A stretch of DNA of 64,000 bases from Marsupella aquatica (lineage: Eukaryota > Marchantiophyta). Positions 23,537-34,641 of the stretch are shown here, one piece after another; the stretch's first letter is position 1, and each line of letters starts with the position of its first letter. Location of the stretch: contig OZ316891.1 in the NCBI GenBank assembly GCA_973895155.1, positions 13,950,001-14,014,000 of the forward strand, given 5' to 3'. The notes under the pieces were generated by a model. The model searched no databases, was not told the origin of the DNA, and saw nothing but the letters and a program-made list of their open reading frames with translations. Made by a program: the position numbers and the translations under genes.

Positions 23537-25674
23537 ATGGGTAAGCAGCAATGCAATCGACCTTTGTTTTCTTTCAAGGATTAGATTACGCCTGCAGCTT
23601 TTCGTGACTTTGTCAAGATGAAATTTCCGGTTCTGCTATGCAAGATATCTGTGGCTGTTCGACCTCCTTTTGCTTCTGTCATTACGGCTGTGCTCGGAAA
23701 GGAATTTTGCGCGGTTACGGTGTAGACATTTTGGTAGTGCAACTCTGTCAGTCTTCGTTTGTTCGTCTTGAGAGAAGGTCAGTTGGTCGTTTGTGCGGTG
23801 GACGCTCTGCGGGCAAAGCTACTTCTGTCGTAGATTTTAGGAAATTGCGCGTTGGATGTGTGTGCGTCTACCTCTGAAGTCTGCAGGTAGCCTGCAGGTA
23901 GGGAGTTTGATCAAATCACTTTCTCATTGCCTCTGCGATCGCGTACTCGTCTTCAGGTATCTCGCGTGATTCCACGCACAAGAGGCGGGCTACAGGAGGA
24001 AAGAAGAAGTCATGGCGCAAGAAGAGGAAGTAAGTAGAAGCCCTTGTTTTGCCGTGTTTGATGTTGAGAGGTTTTTGCCTGGAGTGGAGAGGATGTGCCG
24101 TCCGTCGTTGGCATTCCACTGCCTTCTTCTGAAATCTTCAGTTTGTGAGGTCTATTCTGCATCCATCTTCGCCTGGGGCCTGGGTCGTCATACGTATGTT
24201 GTATAATCGTGGAGGCCTGTTCTGCATCCGTTTACCGGAGTCATTCTTAATAAATGTACCTAGAGTCTAAGAGTGTCTGTTTTTAAGGTTGATGGTTGTT
24301 AAGCTAGCTGTCCGGTCGTTTTGCTGGTAGTAAGATGCGATGCTAGTAACGTCTTTAAGCGGTTCCTGATCGAGAAGATTATCTACTGGGCAGATACGAG
24401 TTGGGAAGGCAGTCGGCAATGACCAAGCTGTCCAGCAACAAGACTGTCCGTAGAATTCGAGTGCGAGGAGGAAATTTTAAGTTTAGGGCTCTGAGATTGG
24501 ACACTGGCAATTTCTCGTGGGGTTCCGAGGCTACCACCCGTAAGTCTAGAATTCTCGACGTCGTGTACAACTCGTCCAACAACGAGTTGGTACGAACTCA
24601 GACCTTGGTGAAGAACGCCATCATCCAGGTTGATGCAGCTCCGTTCCGTCAGTGGTACAACCAACATTACGGTGTGGACATTGGAAAGAAGAAGAAGGCC
24701 GCCGTAAAGAAGGACGAGGTATCGTTCATCAGACCTTTACTACTTGATGTGCTCTTGGTCGTGGGATGAATTTGGTTTTTTGTAACCTTGCGAGGGACAC
24801 GCGTTTTGGATAGTGAAAAGGTTGTAGAATGAGTGATCTTATCTGGAACGAGGCGCCGTGTAGAACGGTGTTGTGAATGTTCCTCTGTTTAGTCTCCACC
24901 GAAGTATGACGGCTGCTTTCCCTCATGTGAATGATAGTGGAGTAATTTTGCATAGGGCTTTTCTTTTATAAAGCGGGAACGATGATGCACGAACTAGCCC
25001 GCTCTCCTTCCGACGTGGCCATTAAGTCTCCGGCAACCCCTGTCGTGGACTACGTACTGTGAATTTCTTTCTTATTGGCAACATGTAAGTGATTAGCTTG
25101 ACGGGTGGTGTCGTCCAATATCAGGAGGGAGACGCCGCAGAGGAGGAGAAGAAGAAGAGCAACAATGTGACCAGGAAGATCGAGAAGAGGCAAGAAGGGC
25201 ACAAGCTGGATGCTCATCTGGAAGATCAGTTTTCCAGTGGTAGATTGCTTGCCTGCATTTCCTCTCGACCTGGACAGTGTGGCCGTTCTGACGGGTAGGG
25301 ATATGTTTCTCCTTCTACTCAGTTGCTGAAATTTTTCGTTTCCGAACTTGTGAACTAAATTGCTCCTCTTGATTTTGTCCGCGGGAACCTTAGTGTTGTA
25401 TTCGTGCTCCGAGGGCATTGGAGAAGGGACTCCATTCTTTGGAACTCCACCCTCCGATGTTACAAGTCACCTTGAGCAGCAGTTCGGAACGCCTGAAGGT
25501 TTTGCTGTTCAAAGTCATTCTGGCATAAGAGTTGCAGTTTGTACTCAATGTGATTTTGCTATAAGGCTCATATTTCGCCAATGTTCTTCATGCAGTTACA
25601 TCCTCGAAGGAAAAGAACTTGAGTTTTACCTGAGGAAGATCCAGAAGAAGAAGGGCAAGGGCGCAGCTGCATAA
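23537..25674 (+). CDS. RPS8: 40S ribosomal protein S8 (eS8), five exons, 216 aa
   Basis: Exons: 23537-23540 (ATGG only), 23957-24029, 24394-24718, 25125-25294, 25596-25674. All introns are GT-AG and phases join without error. The product starts [20 protein letters not shown] and continues [61 protein letters not shown] and ends [20 protein letters not shown], the hallmark sequence of eukaryotic eS8. Family role: structural protein of the small subunit body, cytosolic. The first exon holds only the initiator Met and one base of Gly, so splicing decides the N-terminus. Oddity: the usually invariant PANTK segment reads SAMTK here. Length is slightly under the 220 typical of plants. An AATAAA lies 200 bases downstream. 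Confidence 0.96.
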
Positions 25675-25873
25675 GGCTCATAGATTTTCTAAATTTGAAG
25701 GTGGGCAATTGTTGGGCTAGCATTTTCAGGGATCCGCGTTTAGTTAGTTGGTCCTACAGACGACTATCACCTTTTCGTGAACCTATTCCTGCTCCACGAA
25801 GTTTTTGTGAGGCCTGTTCTTTCTTGCATAGCAGAGCTGAGTTGCGGACACCATGTTTTGTGTTGTACAACTC

Positions 25874-25879
25874 AATAAA
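25874..25879 (+). terminator. Poly(A) signal candidate of RPS8
   Basis: AATAAA in the context CTCAATAAAGTTCG, 200 bases after the RPS8 stop codon. The position suits a plant 3-prime UTR. Plant poly(A) signals are loose, so this is only probable. Confidence 0.5.
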
Positions 25880-27520
25880 GTTCGTGCATGAGTTGGATAT
25901 CCTTTGTATGATTTAGTTTCCTCTTTCGTTAGGATGTTCCCGAAATAATAATTTTTATAGTTTCTGGGCGACGTCAGAGCGAGTTAAAGTTACAAATTTA
26001 CTGGAATACTCCAAGATTTAGAAGTTCATTCCTCCCAAAGTTGGAATACAATGAAAGCACTGTCATAAAAGGCTACCGAATAGTCCACTTGACGGTTTCT
26101 TGGTCATTTGTCAATTGACCGTCCTATCTGATTCTTGGGCATTGACGTTTGGCTTTGTATTGAAAGTCACTCCAATGAAAGAATTCACAGGTCAGTTTAA
26201 TGTCCTACTGTTTCGACAGTCATCCGGTTTCAACACCCCTCCGTCCATTCGGTTTCAAACACATGTCATTGCACCATGCGAACGCTACACTGAGCTTATT
26301 AGGGAAAGCCATTAAGACTAGGCCATCATCATTCTTCGCTGGTCCTCTTGAGTTGGCTTATGAAGAACCATGCACCAATCCAGGTTTCCGTATGAAGGGA
26401 AATGTGAGAATACGTGACGTGTTTCCTGGTAGTTCCTTATTTCATGTCACATTGAGCTTAATTTTTGCAAATCTTTTCAAGATATTCTTCCCTATAGAGG
26501 AACTAATCAACTAACAATTGTCGCTAACCAACCCCTATGCTGAACCACCAATTATGACAAACACCTCGTCGGAGGGGTGTCTTGTGTGGTAGACCATAGA
26601 TACGGTTGATTCCACGGTAGGTGTCGAAGGGCACTTAAACCACTGAGTTTATTGTAGCAAAGTGTCAAACATTTAATTCGGATGAAAACAATGCGCAAAA
26701 ATTGTGCAAAAGTATACTGAATCTAGTCACTAAGGTAATGCCACTGAAACAACTTATACATTCTCTCGAGAGTTTTCTCGACTGGACGTCCACTCTGGAA
26801 CTCTCACACGGAATGGAGGCCTGGAATATGCTATTTTGGCTTCTCGAGCTCATCTTCACTGTGGAACACTCAAAATGAATGGGAGCCTCCAATATGTATA
26901 CTGTACGACTAGCGGCAAAGATAACGCCACCTAAGATTGGTCGACTTCACGTGCACGGAGTAATGCTCACACCCAATGTAAACATGGATTATATCACTTA
27001 GACGGCAAAGAGGCTGCTAAAGTTTCCTGAGTCTAGTCACTTAGGTAATTTGCGCTTGAAAAACGGGACAGATGCTCGCGAGAGAGGTTTCTTGTGAACG
27101 ATGGAATGCTCACGAGATATCGAGTGCATGTGCACGGCGGAGTGCTCGCGGTAGAGCTTCCTCAATTTCATGTCCACAGAAAAAAGGTATCGTACATACC
27201 CGAAGGTGCTGGCTAAATCATTGGAAGGTCGGATTGAAGAAGTCTGAGAAGTCTAGACCCACCAAGCACACGGAGCCACGGAAGTGATGTGCTTATTTAC
27301 TTATGATCAACTTGTGCAAACCTGTTGTCAGCAAAATCTTGGCAAAATCTTTCTTGACCATGAAGAAGTTTCAGAGACTGCTTTAGTTCGTTCTTCACGC
27401 TGGTACTTGTGAGCTACTGATGCGGGAATGCCAATTTCACCCAATGCTTATGCCCGAAGGGCGCCTACCAGATCCGTAAGTGAGAGTATGGTCTGGCTTG
27501 CCTATAGTGTAAAAGTTGTA
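25880..27520. other. Intergenic between RPS8 and the F-box gene, no gene seen
   Basis: No supported coding sequence. Around 26718 and 27027 a segment beginning TCTAGTCAC(T/A)TAGGTAAT or similar recurs with CTCGAGAG- and CTCGCGAGAG-like words downstream, an old two-copy repeat of about 310 bases. Short frames here show no domain features. Confidence 0.45.
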
Positions 27521-28730
27521 TCAAATGAGAACTTCCAGCCTGGGTTCAAAAAGAAAAGAGTCGAAATTGCTCCAAGGGCGGTCAACATTGACAGACATGA
27601 TGCGCGGAAGAGCCGGTAATACACGCCACGAGCCGGTCACAATGTTAAAGATGATCACCTTCGATCCCTTCTGAGCGAAACCGAAGCAGATGTAATCTCC
27701 ATTGCAGAGGAAGAACAGGTCATCCACTCGAATTCTCGATATTTTCTTGACTAAGTGATCAGCTATCGTCCTCAATTTCACCCACCGCAGCTTTACGAAG
27801 TCAAGCTCCCAAATGCAGATGCACTTGAGGTAGCCAGCCATATTCAAACCTCCTACCATCAACAACCTGCCGCGATTTTCAAATAGGTGGGGCAGAAGAA
27901 GATTTCTTGGCATGGGCGCCTTAATTTCGTCCCAGAACTCACGTCCAATGTGATACAGCGAGTAGACAAGGTCACAGATCCGAAGAGAGTATCTGCTGTA
28001 CGAGAGTTTACTCGAACAAGTCAAACAGAACAGAGTTCCTTGGCACAACGCAGCTGAGAGAGCCTTCTGGCTCATCCCCGCCTCTGTCAGCCAGGTTCCG
28101 CTCATTTCCCATCGATCGGTCAGTGAGTCAAAGATTTGCAGAGTTACAGGAGCAGATTCACCCTGGCAAGCATAACAGTTTACCCGGTCGATAACCAGTA
28201 CCTTGAATGCACCTTCTGCTCTGGTGTTGTCCATAACGATTCCCATTATTCCTGCGGTGGCCATCCCCTCTAGCATGCTGTCCAGGATTGGAGGCAGTAC
28301 CCGCTCGGACTTGTTGATTGGGTTCATGACTAATAAAGGACGTTTGTCCACCACCGGGCTTTTGCGAAGCAACAACAGGCTGCCAGCAGCCGCAGCAACG
28401 CGGTACTCGCATTTGAGGCCATCCTGTAAGCTCAATTTCGATGATCTCGGGAAGAAGTATGCGTACGGAACCGGTTTCCAATCATGTGTTGCTGAATCAT
28501 ACGCCAAATAGCCTTCAGCGACGTTCATAAATTGCAAAGGACCTTGACGGGGCACCCGAGAGCAGGCAGCTTTAAAGCAGGGATCGCTAACGATGGCGTT
28601 CCATCGCTTGCACACGCACCGGAGTCGGCAAAAGCTGCTGAGCGGAAGCCAAGCCATAATGATTCCCACTACTTCATCGGGAAGGTGTTTGCGCCACACA
28701 GTCCTATCAAGTTCTTCCCTGGGCGCGTCT
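27521..28730 (-). CDS. F-box protein with C-terminal kelch/FBA-like region, 5-prime exon missing
   Basis: The frame from about 28730 down to 27521 encodes an F-box near its start (LPDEVVGIIMAWLPLSSFCR, then LRCVCKRWNAIVSDPCF), followed by about 340 residues typical of plant F-box proteins: LLVMNPINKSERVLPP, IFDSLTDRWEM, RLLMVGGLNMAGYLKC, IWELDFVKLRWVKL, DYICFGFAQKG and NIVTGSWRVLP. These resemble beta-propeller strands of the kelch or F-box-associated type. Family role: substrate receptor of an SCF ubiquitin ligase; the F-box binds the SKP1 adaptor. No ATG precedes the F-box in frame: codon 28699 is GTG and an in-frame TGA lies at 28747-28745. A splice acceptor TTTCCAG at 28731-28737 is in range, so a short upstream exon with the ATG is likely but I could not place it. 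The target is unknown. Confidence 0.85.
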
Positions 28731-29937
28731 CTGGAAATATCAATTCATTGCCATGGATGACAATCAGCTTCGAATGAAGAGTTTCTTTCATACAATTGTT
28801 GCTCTCCAAGTAGAAGGGGAAGATGGAACATGGACATTGGACCGAAAAATATGTACAAAGAAAAGTTTTCTACCCAAACATGTGTTAAAATATTCTTTGA
28901 CATCGTATGAATAAACGATCAATTGCAATTTTAATAACTGTGAATAAAGTTCGAGGTGATCATAGTGGCTACTACATGTTAACAATGCAGGTTCCGTGAA
29001 ACATAACCGGAAGATGGAGAGCTTTATCTGCTTTCAAAATCCAATTAAGCGACTAACTTTCGAACGGAGGTGAACTTTTAAGAAACGTTCGGCTGGAGAA
29101 TGGCACCTGGTCGACATCTTGGAGTCAGCCTTTTGTGATTCATCTATGCCTTTCGCATCACTCTCCCCTGTGCGGTCTCTTTCCAGCTCCGTTTTTCTCA
29201 ACCGCATTAAGTAGCTCATGGTCGTCCCTTCAGCGCTCGGCATTCTTATCCAAGCAGGTGGTACTTTGGCCCTGATGAAATAGATTCTTGTGCTCCTTGA
29301 CACCAACAAATATGTCCTCGACGTATAAAGAGCAAGGTTTTGAAGCACGAGTAGAAAGAAGCGGCTGACAAAGACTTCTCCCGAATTAATCAGTTCGTTG
29401 TGCTTGCATAATTATAGAGAGAATGAGCAATGCTGCACGCGCGAGGTTCGTCCATATCCGCCGGACGACGCCAATCGGCCATTCTCGTCATGCGCGTGGG
29501 ATGCTTATCTCTAGTGGTGCGTTCTTCAAAGCATATTTCTTCATAAGCGTAACCGCGCGCCTTTCTGTCCAGAACATGAGAAGTCGCGAAGCTGAGGCAA
29601 CGCAAGTCTTATTGCTTCATGAGGCCCGGGGATAGACCAGTTGTACAAACAGTTGCACGGAACGTGTTTCTTCGCATCTCATATTCTTTGTATATACTAA
29701 AGCTTTCTCACGACAGCACTGTCACAAACAAGTTAAAGCCATTTTTAGCACTAACTTGATGTGAATAACTTGTATGTGCTTCCCAAATTTCCCGAGCACA
29801 GTGAGGGCTCTAGAAAAGAAAGTAATCTTGTATGAGTTGCTACAAAAAAACATTTATAGTCTAGATTGTTAGTTTCCTTTCAAAGGTACGCCTACAATCA
29901 CAATGCACAGGGACTACCGGTAGAGACATCTTAAAGT

Positions 29938-30012
29938 GATTGAGCCCTACGAAATGAAAACGATTGAACCCTACGAAATGAAAACGATTGAACCCTACGA
30001 AATGAAATGAAA
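29938..30012. repeat. 24-bp tandem repeat, three copies
   Basis: GATTGARCCCTACGAAATGA units start at 29938, 29962 and 29986 with only one base difference before the last copy gains an extra AAATG. Confidence 0.9.
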
Positions 30013-32338
30013 ACGCAACGTTTGCATTATAGAATTCTCAAATCAAGATTTGCAAGTGAGTTGTAGACAAAGCAATATTCCCCACAGAAGACCAGCTCAA
30101 ATTAGACTTGTAAGTATGAGATAAGCTATTGCAGCTTGCAAAGATGATAGATTGAGAGACAATCAGAAACAATCATTATTCACTCCTTTGGTGTCAGGAC
30201 GTGAATGAATCAATTTTGAAGATATCATTGGCTCGCAAACGAGGGCCCCCCTTTCATTTGGCTTGGCCGGGCCTACATAGTGAGGGCTCTAGAAAAGAAT
30301 TTTGACATCTCTCTGTCTATTCGAAGGGGGGAGAAAAGGGTGAAACAGGGTACGAGAAAAGGGTCAACAGAAGAGATTGCATTTGTTTCTAAACCGGTTT
30401 TCCTTATATTGTTGTCTTGCATCCTTCCCGGCGTCGGAATGTGCTCTTGTCTAATAACTTCTGCTCGGGCTTGCTGGCTTGTCTCGTCGTTGCTCGCACT
30501 ATCTCTAGCCTGAGAGGTTGTTGGGAGGTTCCATCACCTTGAGAAGCTGCTGCAAATTGTTTAGGAAAGGACCTGCTGCTCGTTGGGCAATGTCTTGTGT
30601 CAATTGCGTTCGAGATTCGAACAATGTCCGGCTCTGTCCAGCAACTCAAAGAATCCAGCCCCATGACTTAATTTTTGCACATTAGGACTATCTGCTGCGC
30701 TGACACTGGATATGGTGTAGAAAAGCATAGTGCTGGACAACGTTCTGCTGCAAACGATTGTTTAGTCGGGGAGGGCCCTTGACCTTCTCCTCCATGACGC
30801 AGTTGAGCTTTGAAAATCTGGGCATTAAGGAGCTTCGGGGCACTGGATGGTTGCCAATGTTTGCTAGTTTACTCAAGCATTCATACTTTCGCATTCAATA
30901 TCAGCAAGTAAGATTACTCGTGTTGAGTCGAGCAATCCAAAAGTTTAGGGCTGAAAAGGGAATGGAAAACAACACTTTAGGTTTCACGCGCAGATCGGTT
31001 GAATTCGTTTGCACTAGGGAATGTACACTGTTGCTGGGACTCGATTGACTTCTGGTTTATTATTTTGGTTGTAGTTGCCCTTCCAGTCTGTTTGGTACTC
31101 CCATTCCAAGAGAGACACCCGCCGTTTCAAATGTTTGCAATTGAGCTTTTTCTCCTTCTAATTCATCTCTGGTAAAATCAACTCTTTGAGATTTTGATCA
31201 AGAGAAAAGCTTAAACATACTCATAAAGTACAGAGATGGAAATTGATTCGAGCTCCAGACCAAACTAAAGTGAGAATGCACGGCTCAACATCAAGCTCGA
31301 TTATTGAATCTCAGCTGGAAATTCCCATGTCCTGGTTTACCCTGTGTAATTTGTTCATTTCTTGTTATTCTCTGTGCTTCCCGTTTCGATCCAATTTTCT
31401 GCTCACGTCTGTCTTGGAAGACAGTTTGCAATAGATTAAGGATGACTGAAATGATTTGCGTCGAAAATGGCACAGAGGCTACAGTTACGTGTGACAAACT
31501 TATCTATCTCGGTCATCTATTTAAGAATCGAGACACCGAGTTCCTTGCCTAAATTGAATACTCACCACGAATGGGGCTCAGACAGATAAATCAAAGTGAA
31601 CAAAATCACAGAGATGTTCCAACATAATTCCAACCACACATAGGACTATGTGTGACAATTCTATTGTGCAGAGCACAGTGGTGGAAACAATCACAATGCT
31701 GGTGGAGTTAAAGGGCACAAGTGCAAGCTGGAAGATAGACATGCCGTGTGACCAGAAACGTAGTTGGGCGGAAAGCGTGGAGAAGTTGTGTGTTCTTGGG
31801 AACTTGAGGACTCACACGAGGATCCCCATCGTTGGAAAATCTCACCTGAGCTATAGGACACGTTTGCTGGTGGTTTTTGTGACTATTCAAGACTCACGTG
31901 GTAAACTGCACTTGATGAAAAGGTGTGGTTCTACTTGATGAAAAATATATATCACTGTGCAAGATATAACTTCTTACGGAGGAAATTGAATCTCACATGC
32001 ATTGCTGTGGAAAAGTTTTTCACGAAGTACTGTCTCATGAACAGTTGCTACACATTTTGATTCATACAAAGTTTTATATATATCAGTGCCAAAAAGTGCC
32101 AAAACGGGAGACAGTATCTCAAAGCAAGAGACCCACTAAAGTGGAGAAGCCAAGGGGAAAGACCCAGGACGACCAAAGAGCCAAAGCCCAAGAGCACCCA
32201 GTGATGGCAAAAGAACCACAAGCCAACTGTTAGCGCCAAACTGAAAAGCCTAGTACAACTCTTAAATTTCAAATTGTCGCAAGTAGTCAGTTTTGAACTC
32301 ACTTGGGTCGCAGCAGAGGCAACTTGTGAAAGCATAAT

Positions 32339-32525
32339 GTGTTGTCTCTTGCTCACAGTGATATATGTATATTTTTAACTTGGACAAAATGCAATCTGAA
32401 GAGTTAGGTTGTCGCTTGGACGGTGATATAAATTTTAACTTGGACAAAATGCAATCTGAAGAGTTATGTTGTCTCTTGCAAGGTGATATATTTGCTGAAC
32501 TTGAACAAATGCAATCTGAAGAGTG
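32339..32525. repeat. 60-bp tandem repeat, three copies
   Basis: Three units with exact 60-base spacing; each contains GTTGTCTCTTGC or similar, GTGATATA, AACTTGGACAAAATGCAATC and TGAAGAG. The first two are nearly identical, the third slightly diverged. Not coding. Confidence 0.9.
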
Positions 32526-33999
32526 ATTTAGTAAGTGGTAAAGAGTGATTTTGAAATAGTGAATAATGTAAAGTGTGATTTTAGTTCAGAGTGATAAAAG
32601 AGTGTTTTTTAATTTAAAAGTACCTCAAAACAACTGTGGAACAGGAAAACTTGATTGTATTGCTCAAACATCCCACACATTGAGGGGGAAAATATAGACA
32701 CAAATAGTTGGTAATCTTGAGATGAGATCAAAAAGGTGATTTTGAACTCAAAGGTGACTAAAAATGCTCATGGAAACAGAGAAACTTAATTGTAAATTTT
32801 TAAACACCCCACAAATGGAGAGGGATAAATATAGCACACATATTACTACAAAATCCTTGGGTTGTGCAGGAACAAGATGTGTGGCATGATTGGGGAATTA
32901 CAAGGCCACAATTCGATGAGATGGAAAAAGCACACTTAAGACTAAATGGAGCACGTTCTAATCTTTTTAGTGGGGGCACAGAACACATTTATGTACAGCA
33001 TCGTTGGGTGGACTACTGTAGCATTACATCTCATTGTATTTATGCTTGGAACCAAGTGGAAATTACCTTCAGATTATGAAATATTGTAGGGTATTCCACA
33101 GGGGGAATTATAAAGGAGAATCAACAGATCTGTGGCATCCAGCCCTGGAACCTAGATCCCATACCTTGAGACAAGACCAAACCAAAGTAGCAAAGCAGCC
33201 AAATAGGGAATGTGGGAGATAGTGAAGACTTGCCCCACCAGCCATCTCTTTGTGGGAAAAAATAAGGGTGGATGATATCAGACTGAAATATAAAAATATC
33301 TGTGCCATTTGCCACCAAGAAATCCACTATGGAGGAGCATTCCCTAAGGTAGTGTACAATTGACTATAGGTACTTCATAACCAGACTTCATGCCTGTCCA
33401 TGCCATAAAGTTTCCACCCTGCTTCTAGAGCTACTGGCCACCTTGGTGACTTGAAAGAAACAAGGAAAAAAATGGGTGCTCCCCACTACACCACCCACGT
33501 AAAGGTGGTGCGGCATACAGGTTACCGCTGTGCAACCAGTTCTGGAGTCCTTGCTATGTCCATGATTTATTGTTCGGGAAGTCATGATAGAGGTAACTTC
33601 CTCCATTGCATTTACATAATCTGAAGACTGTCCTGGCTGGGGTTCTAGTTTGAACCCTGTGACCAGAATTCTAAAAAAAGCTTGTTGGCTACAGCAGGTC
33701 AACTTTTCTTATTTTCTGGTCACAAGGTTAGAGGCTAGTAACAGTTGCCCAGACCATCATTATCCTGTACATAAACCCTTCACAGTTAAGGGCAGTTAAG
33801 GGGGATGGAACGTGAGACCTCTGAGTTCCATGCTCACCCCCTTGGCCAACTGAACCAAGCAAGCTGGTTCTCTAGTTGGAGCATTGGTGCAGGAGCGTCA
33901 CCCTTCCTTATAAGCTCACTTGTTCTCTCCCTCAGTATCTGGGAGCGCTTGAAGTGTTTTGTTCAAGCTCCGCACATAAATCTAAGCTGTATGTATTAG

Positions 34000-34310
34000 C
34001 ACTCTGTCTCGTTCAAGTCGTTCCCAACCAGGTCGAAGCATTTGCTGAAGCTCCCGAAAAGAAATATTAGCTTAGCTCGATCTACTCACCCTCTGTCTCG
34101 ATTTCGTTCGCTACAACGTGCCTAAGCTCCATTAACTATCACTCTGTCTAGCGCAAGTCGTCCGCAACCAGGTAGAAGCATTTTCTCAAGGTCCTGCAAA
34201 GAATCTGATCTCGATCTACTCACACTCTGTCTCGGTTTCGTTCGCTACTGCATCAGGTTCAAGCATTTTGTCGAAACTCAGCACAGAAATCTTAGCTTTG
34301 CAAACGCTCT
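34000..34310 (+). repeat. 140-bp repeat in the PRD1 upstream region
   Basis: CACTCTGTCTCG-TTCAAGTCG starts at 34000 and CACTCTGTCTAGCGCAAGTCG at 34140, with collinear matches after each (AACCAGGTMGAAGCATTT, TCGATCTACTCAC, CTCTGTCTCG-TTTCGTTCGC). A third, partial unit (ATCAGGTTCAAGCATTTTGT) follows at about 34253. The tract ends about 330 bases before the PRD1 ATG, so it probably lies in its promoter or 5-prime UTR. Confidence 0.75.
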
Positions 34311-34641
34311 CTGTGCAGGGGCCTTCCGAGCTTTCCGTGATCCTTGAATTCAGTGGTCTTTGAATTTGACGAACTAAAATTTCTGCGGAGATGGCTAAAG
34401 CAGTTCATTTGAATGTCTCTGCGGCAATCGGAACTCCCGGTTATCATGGTCTATCAAGCAACTGACAAAAATTAGGAATCCGAGCCCGGTTTCTTCCCGT
34501 GTCCCGTGCGATTTCGCCCTGCGGACGGACAGATGAACGGACGACACTTCGGGAGAGCTATCACTTGACTTAAAGAGAATTCTCGGAGTGGAATCCAGGT
34601 TCAGTCCGAATATATCCGTGCCGTGATCACTGACAGGAAAT

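Larger units (their letters stand above)
28740..33999. other. Long intergenic stretch, no gene seen
   Basis: No coding sequence I can support on either strand across more than 5 kb; all frames are short and featureless. It contains the tandem repeats at 29938-30012 and 32339-32525. Around 33630-33660 the text GGTTCTAGTTTGAACCC looks like a tRNA T-arm but no cloverleaf surrounds it. 29815-29830 and 30280-30295 share GTGAGGGCTCTAGAAAAGAA, a short dispersed repeat. Confidence 0.45.

Noticed and set aside
28699-28699. GTG at 28699 as F-box start codon
   Set aside because: GTG initiation is not expected for a plant nuclear gene; an upstream exon is more likely.
29938-30012. Possible CRISPR-like spacing in short tandem repeats (also 48891-48959)
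   Set aside because: Units are directly adjacent with no spacers, and the context is eukaryotic.
33630-33665. GGTTCTAGTTTGAACCC resembling a tRNA T-arm
   Set aside because: No acceptor, D or anticodon arm can be placed around it.
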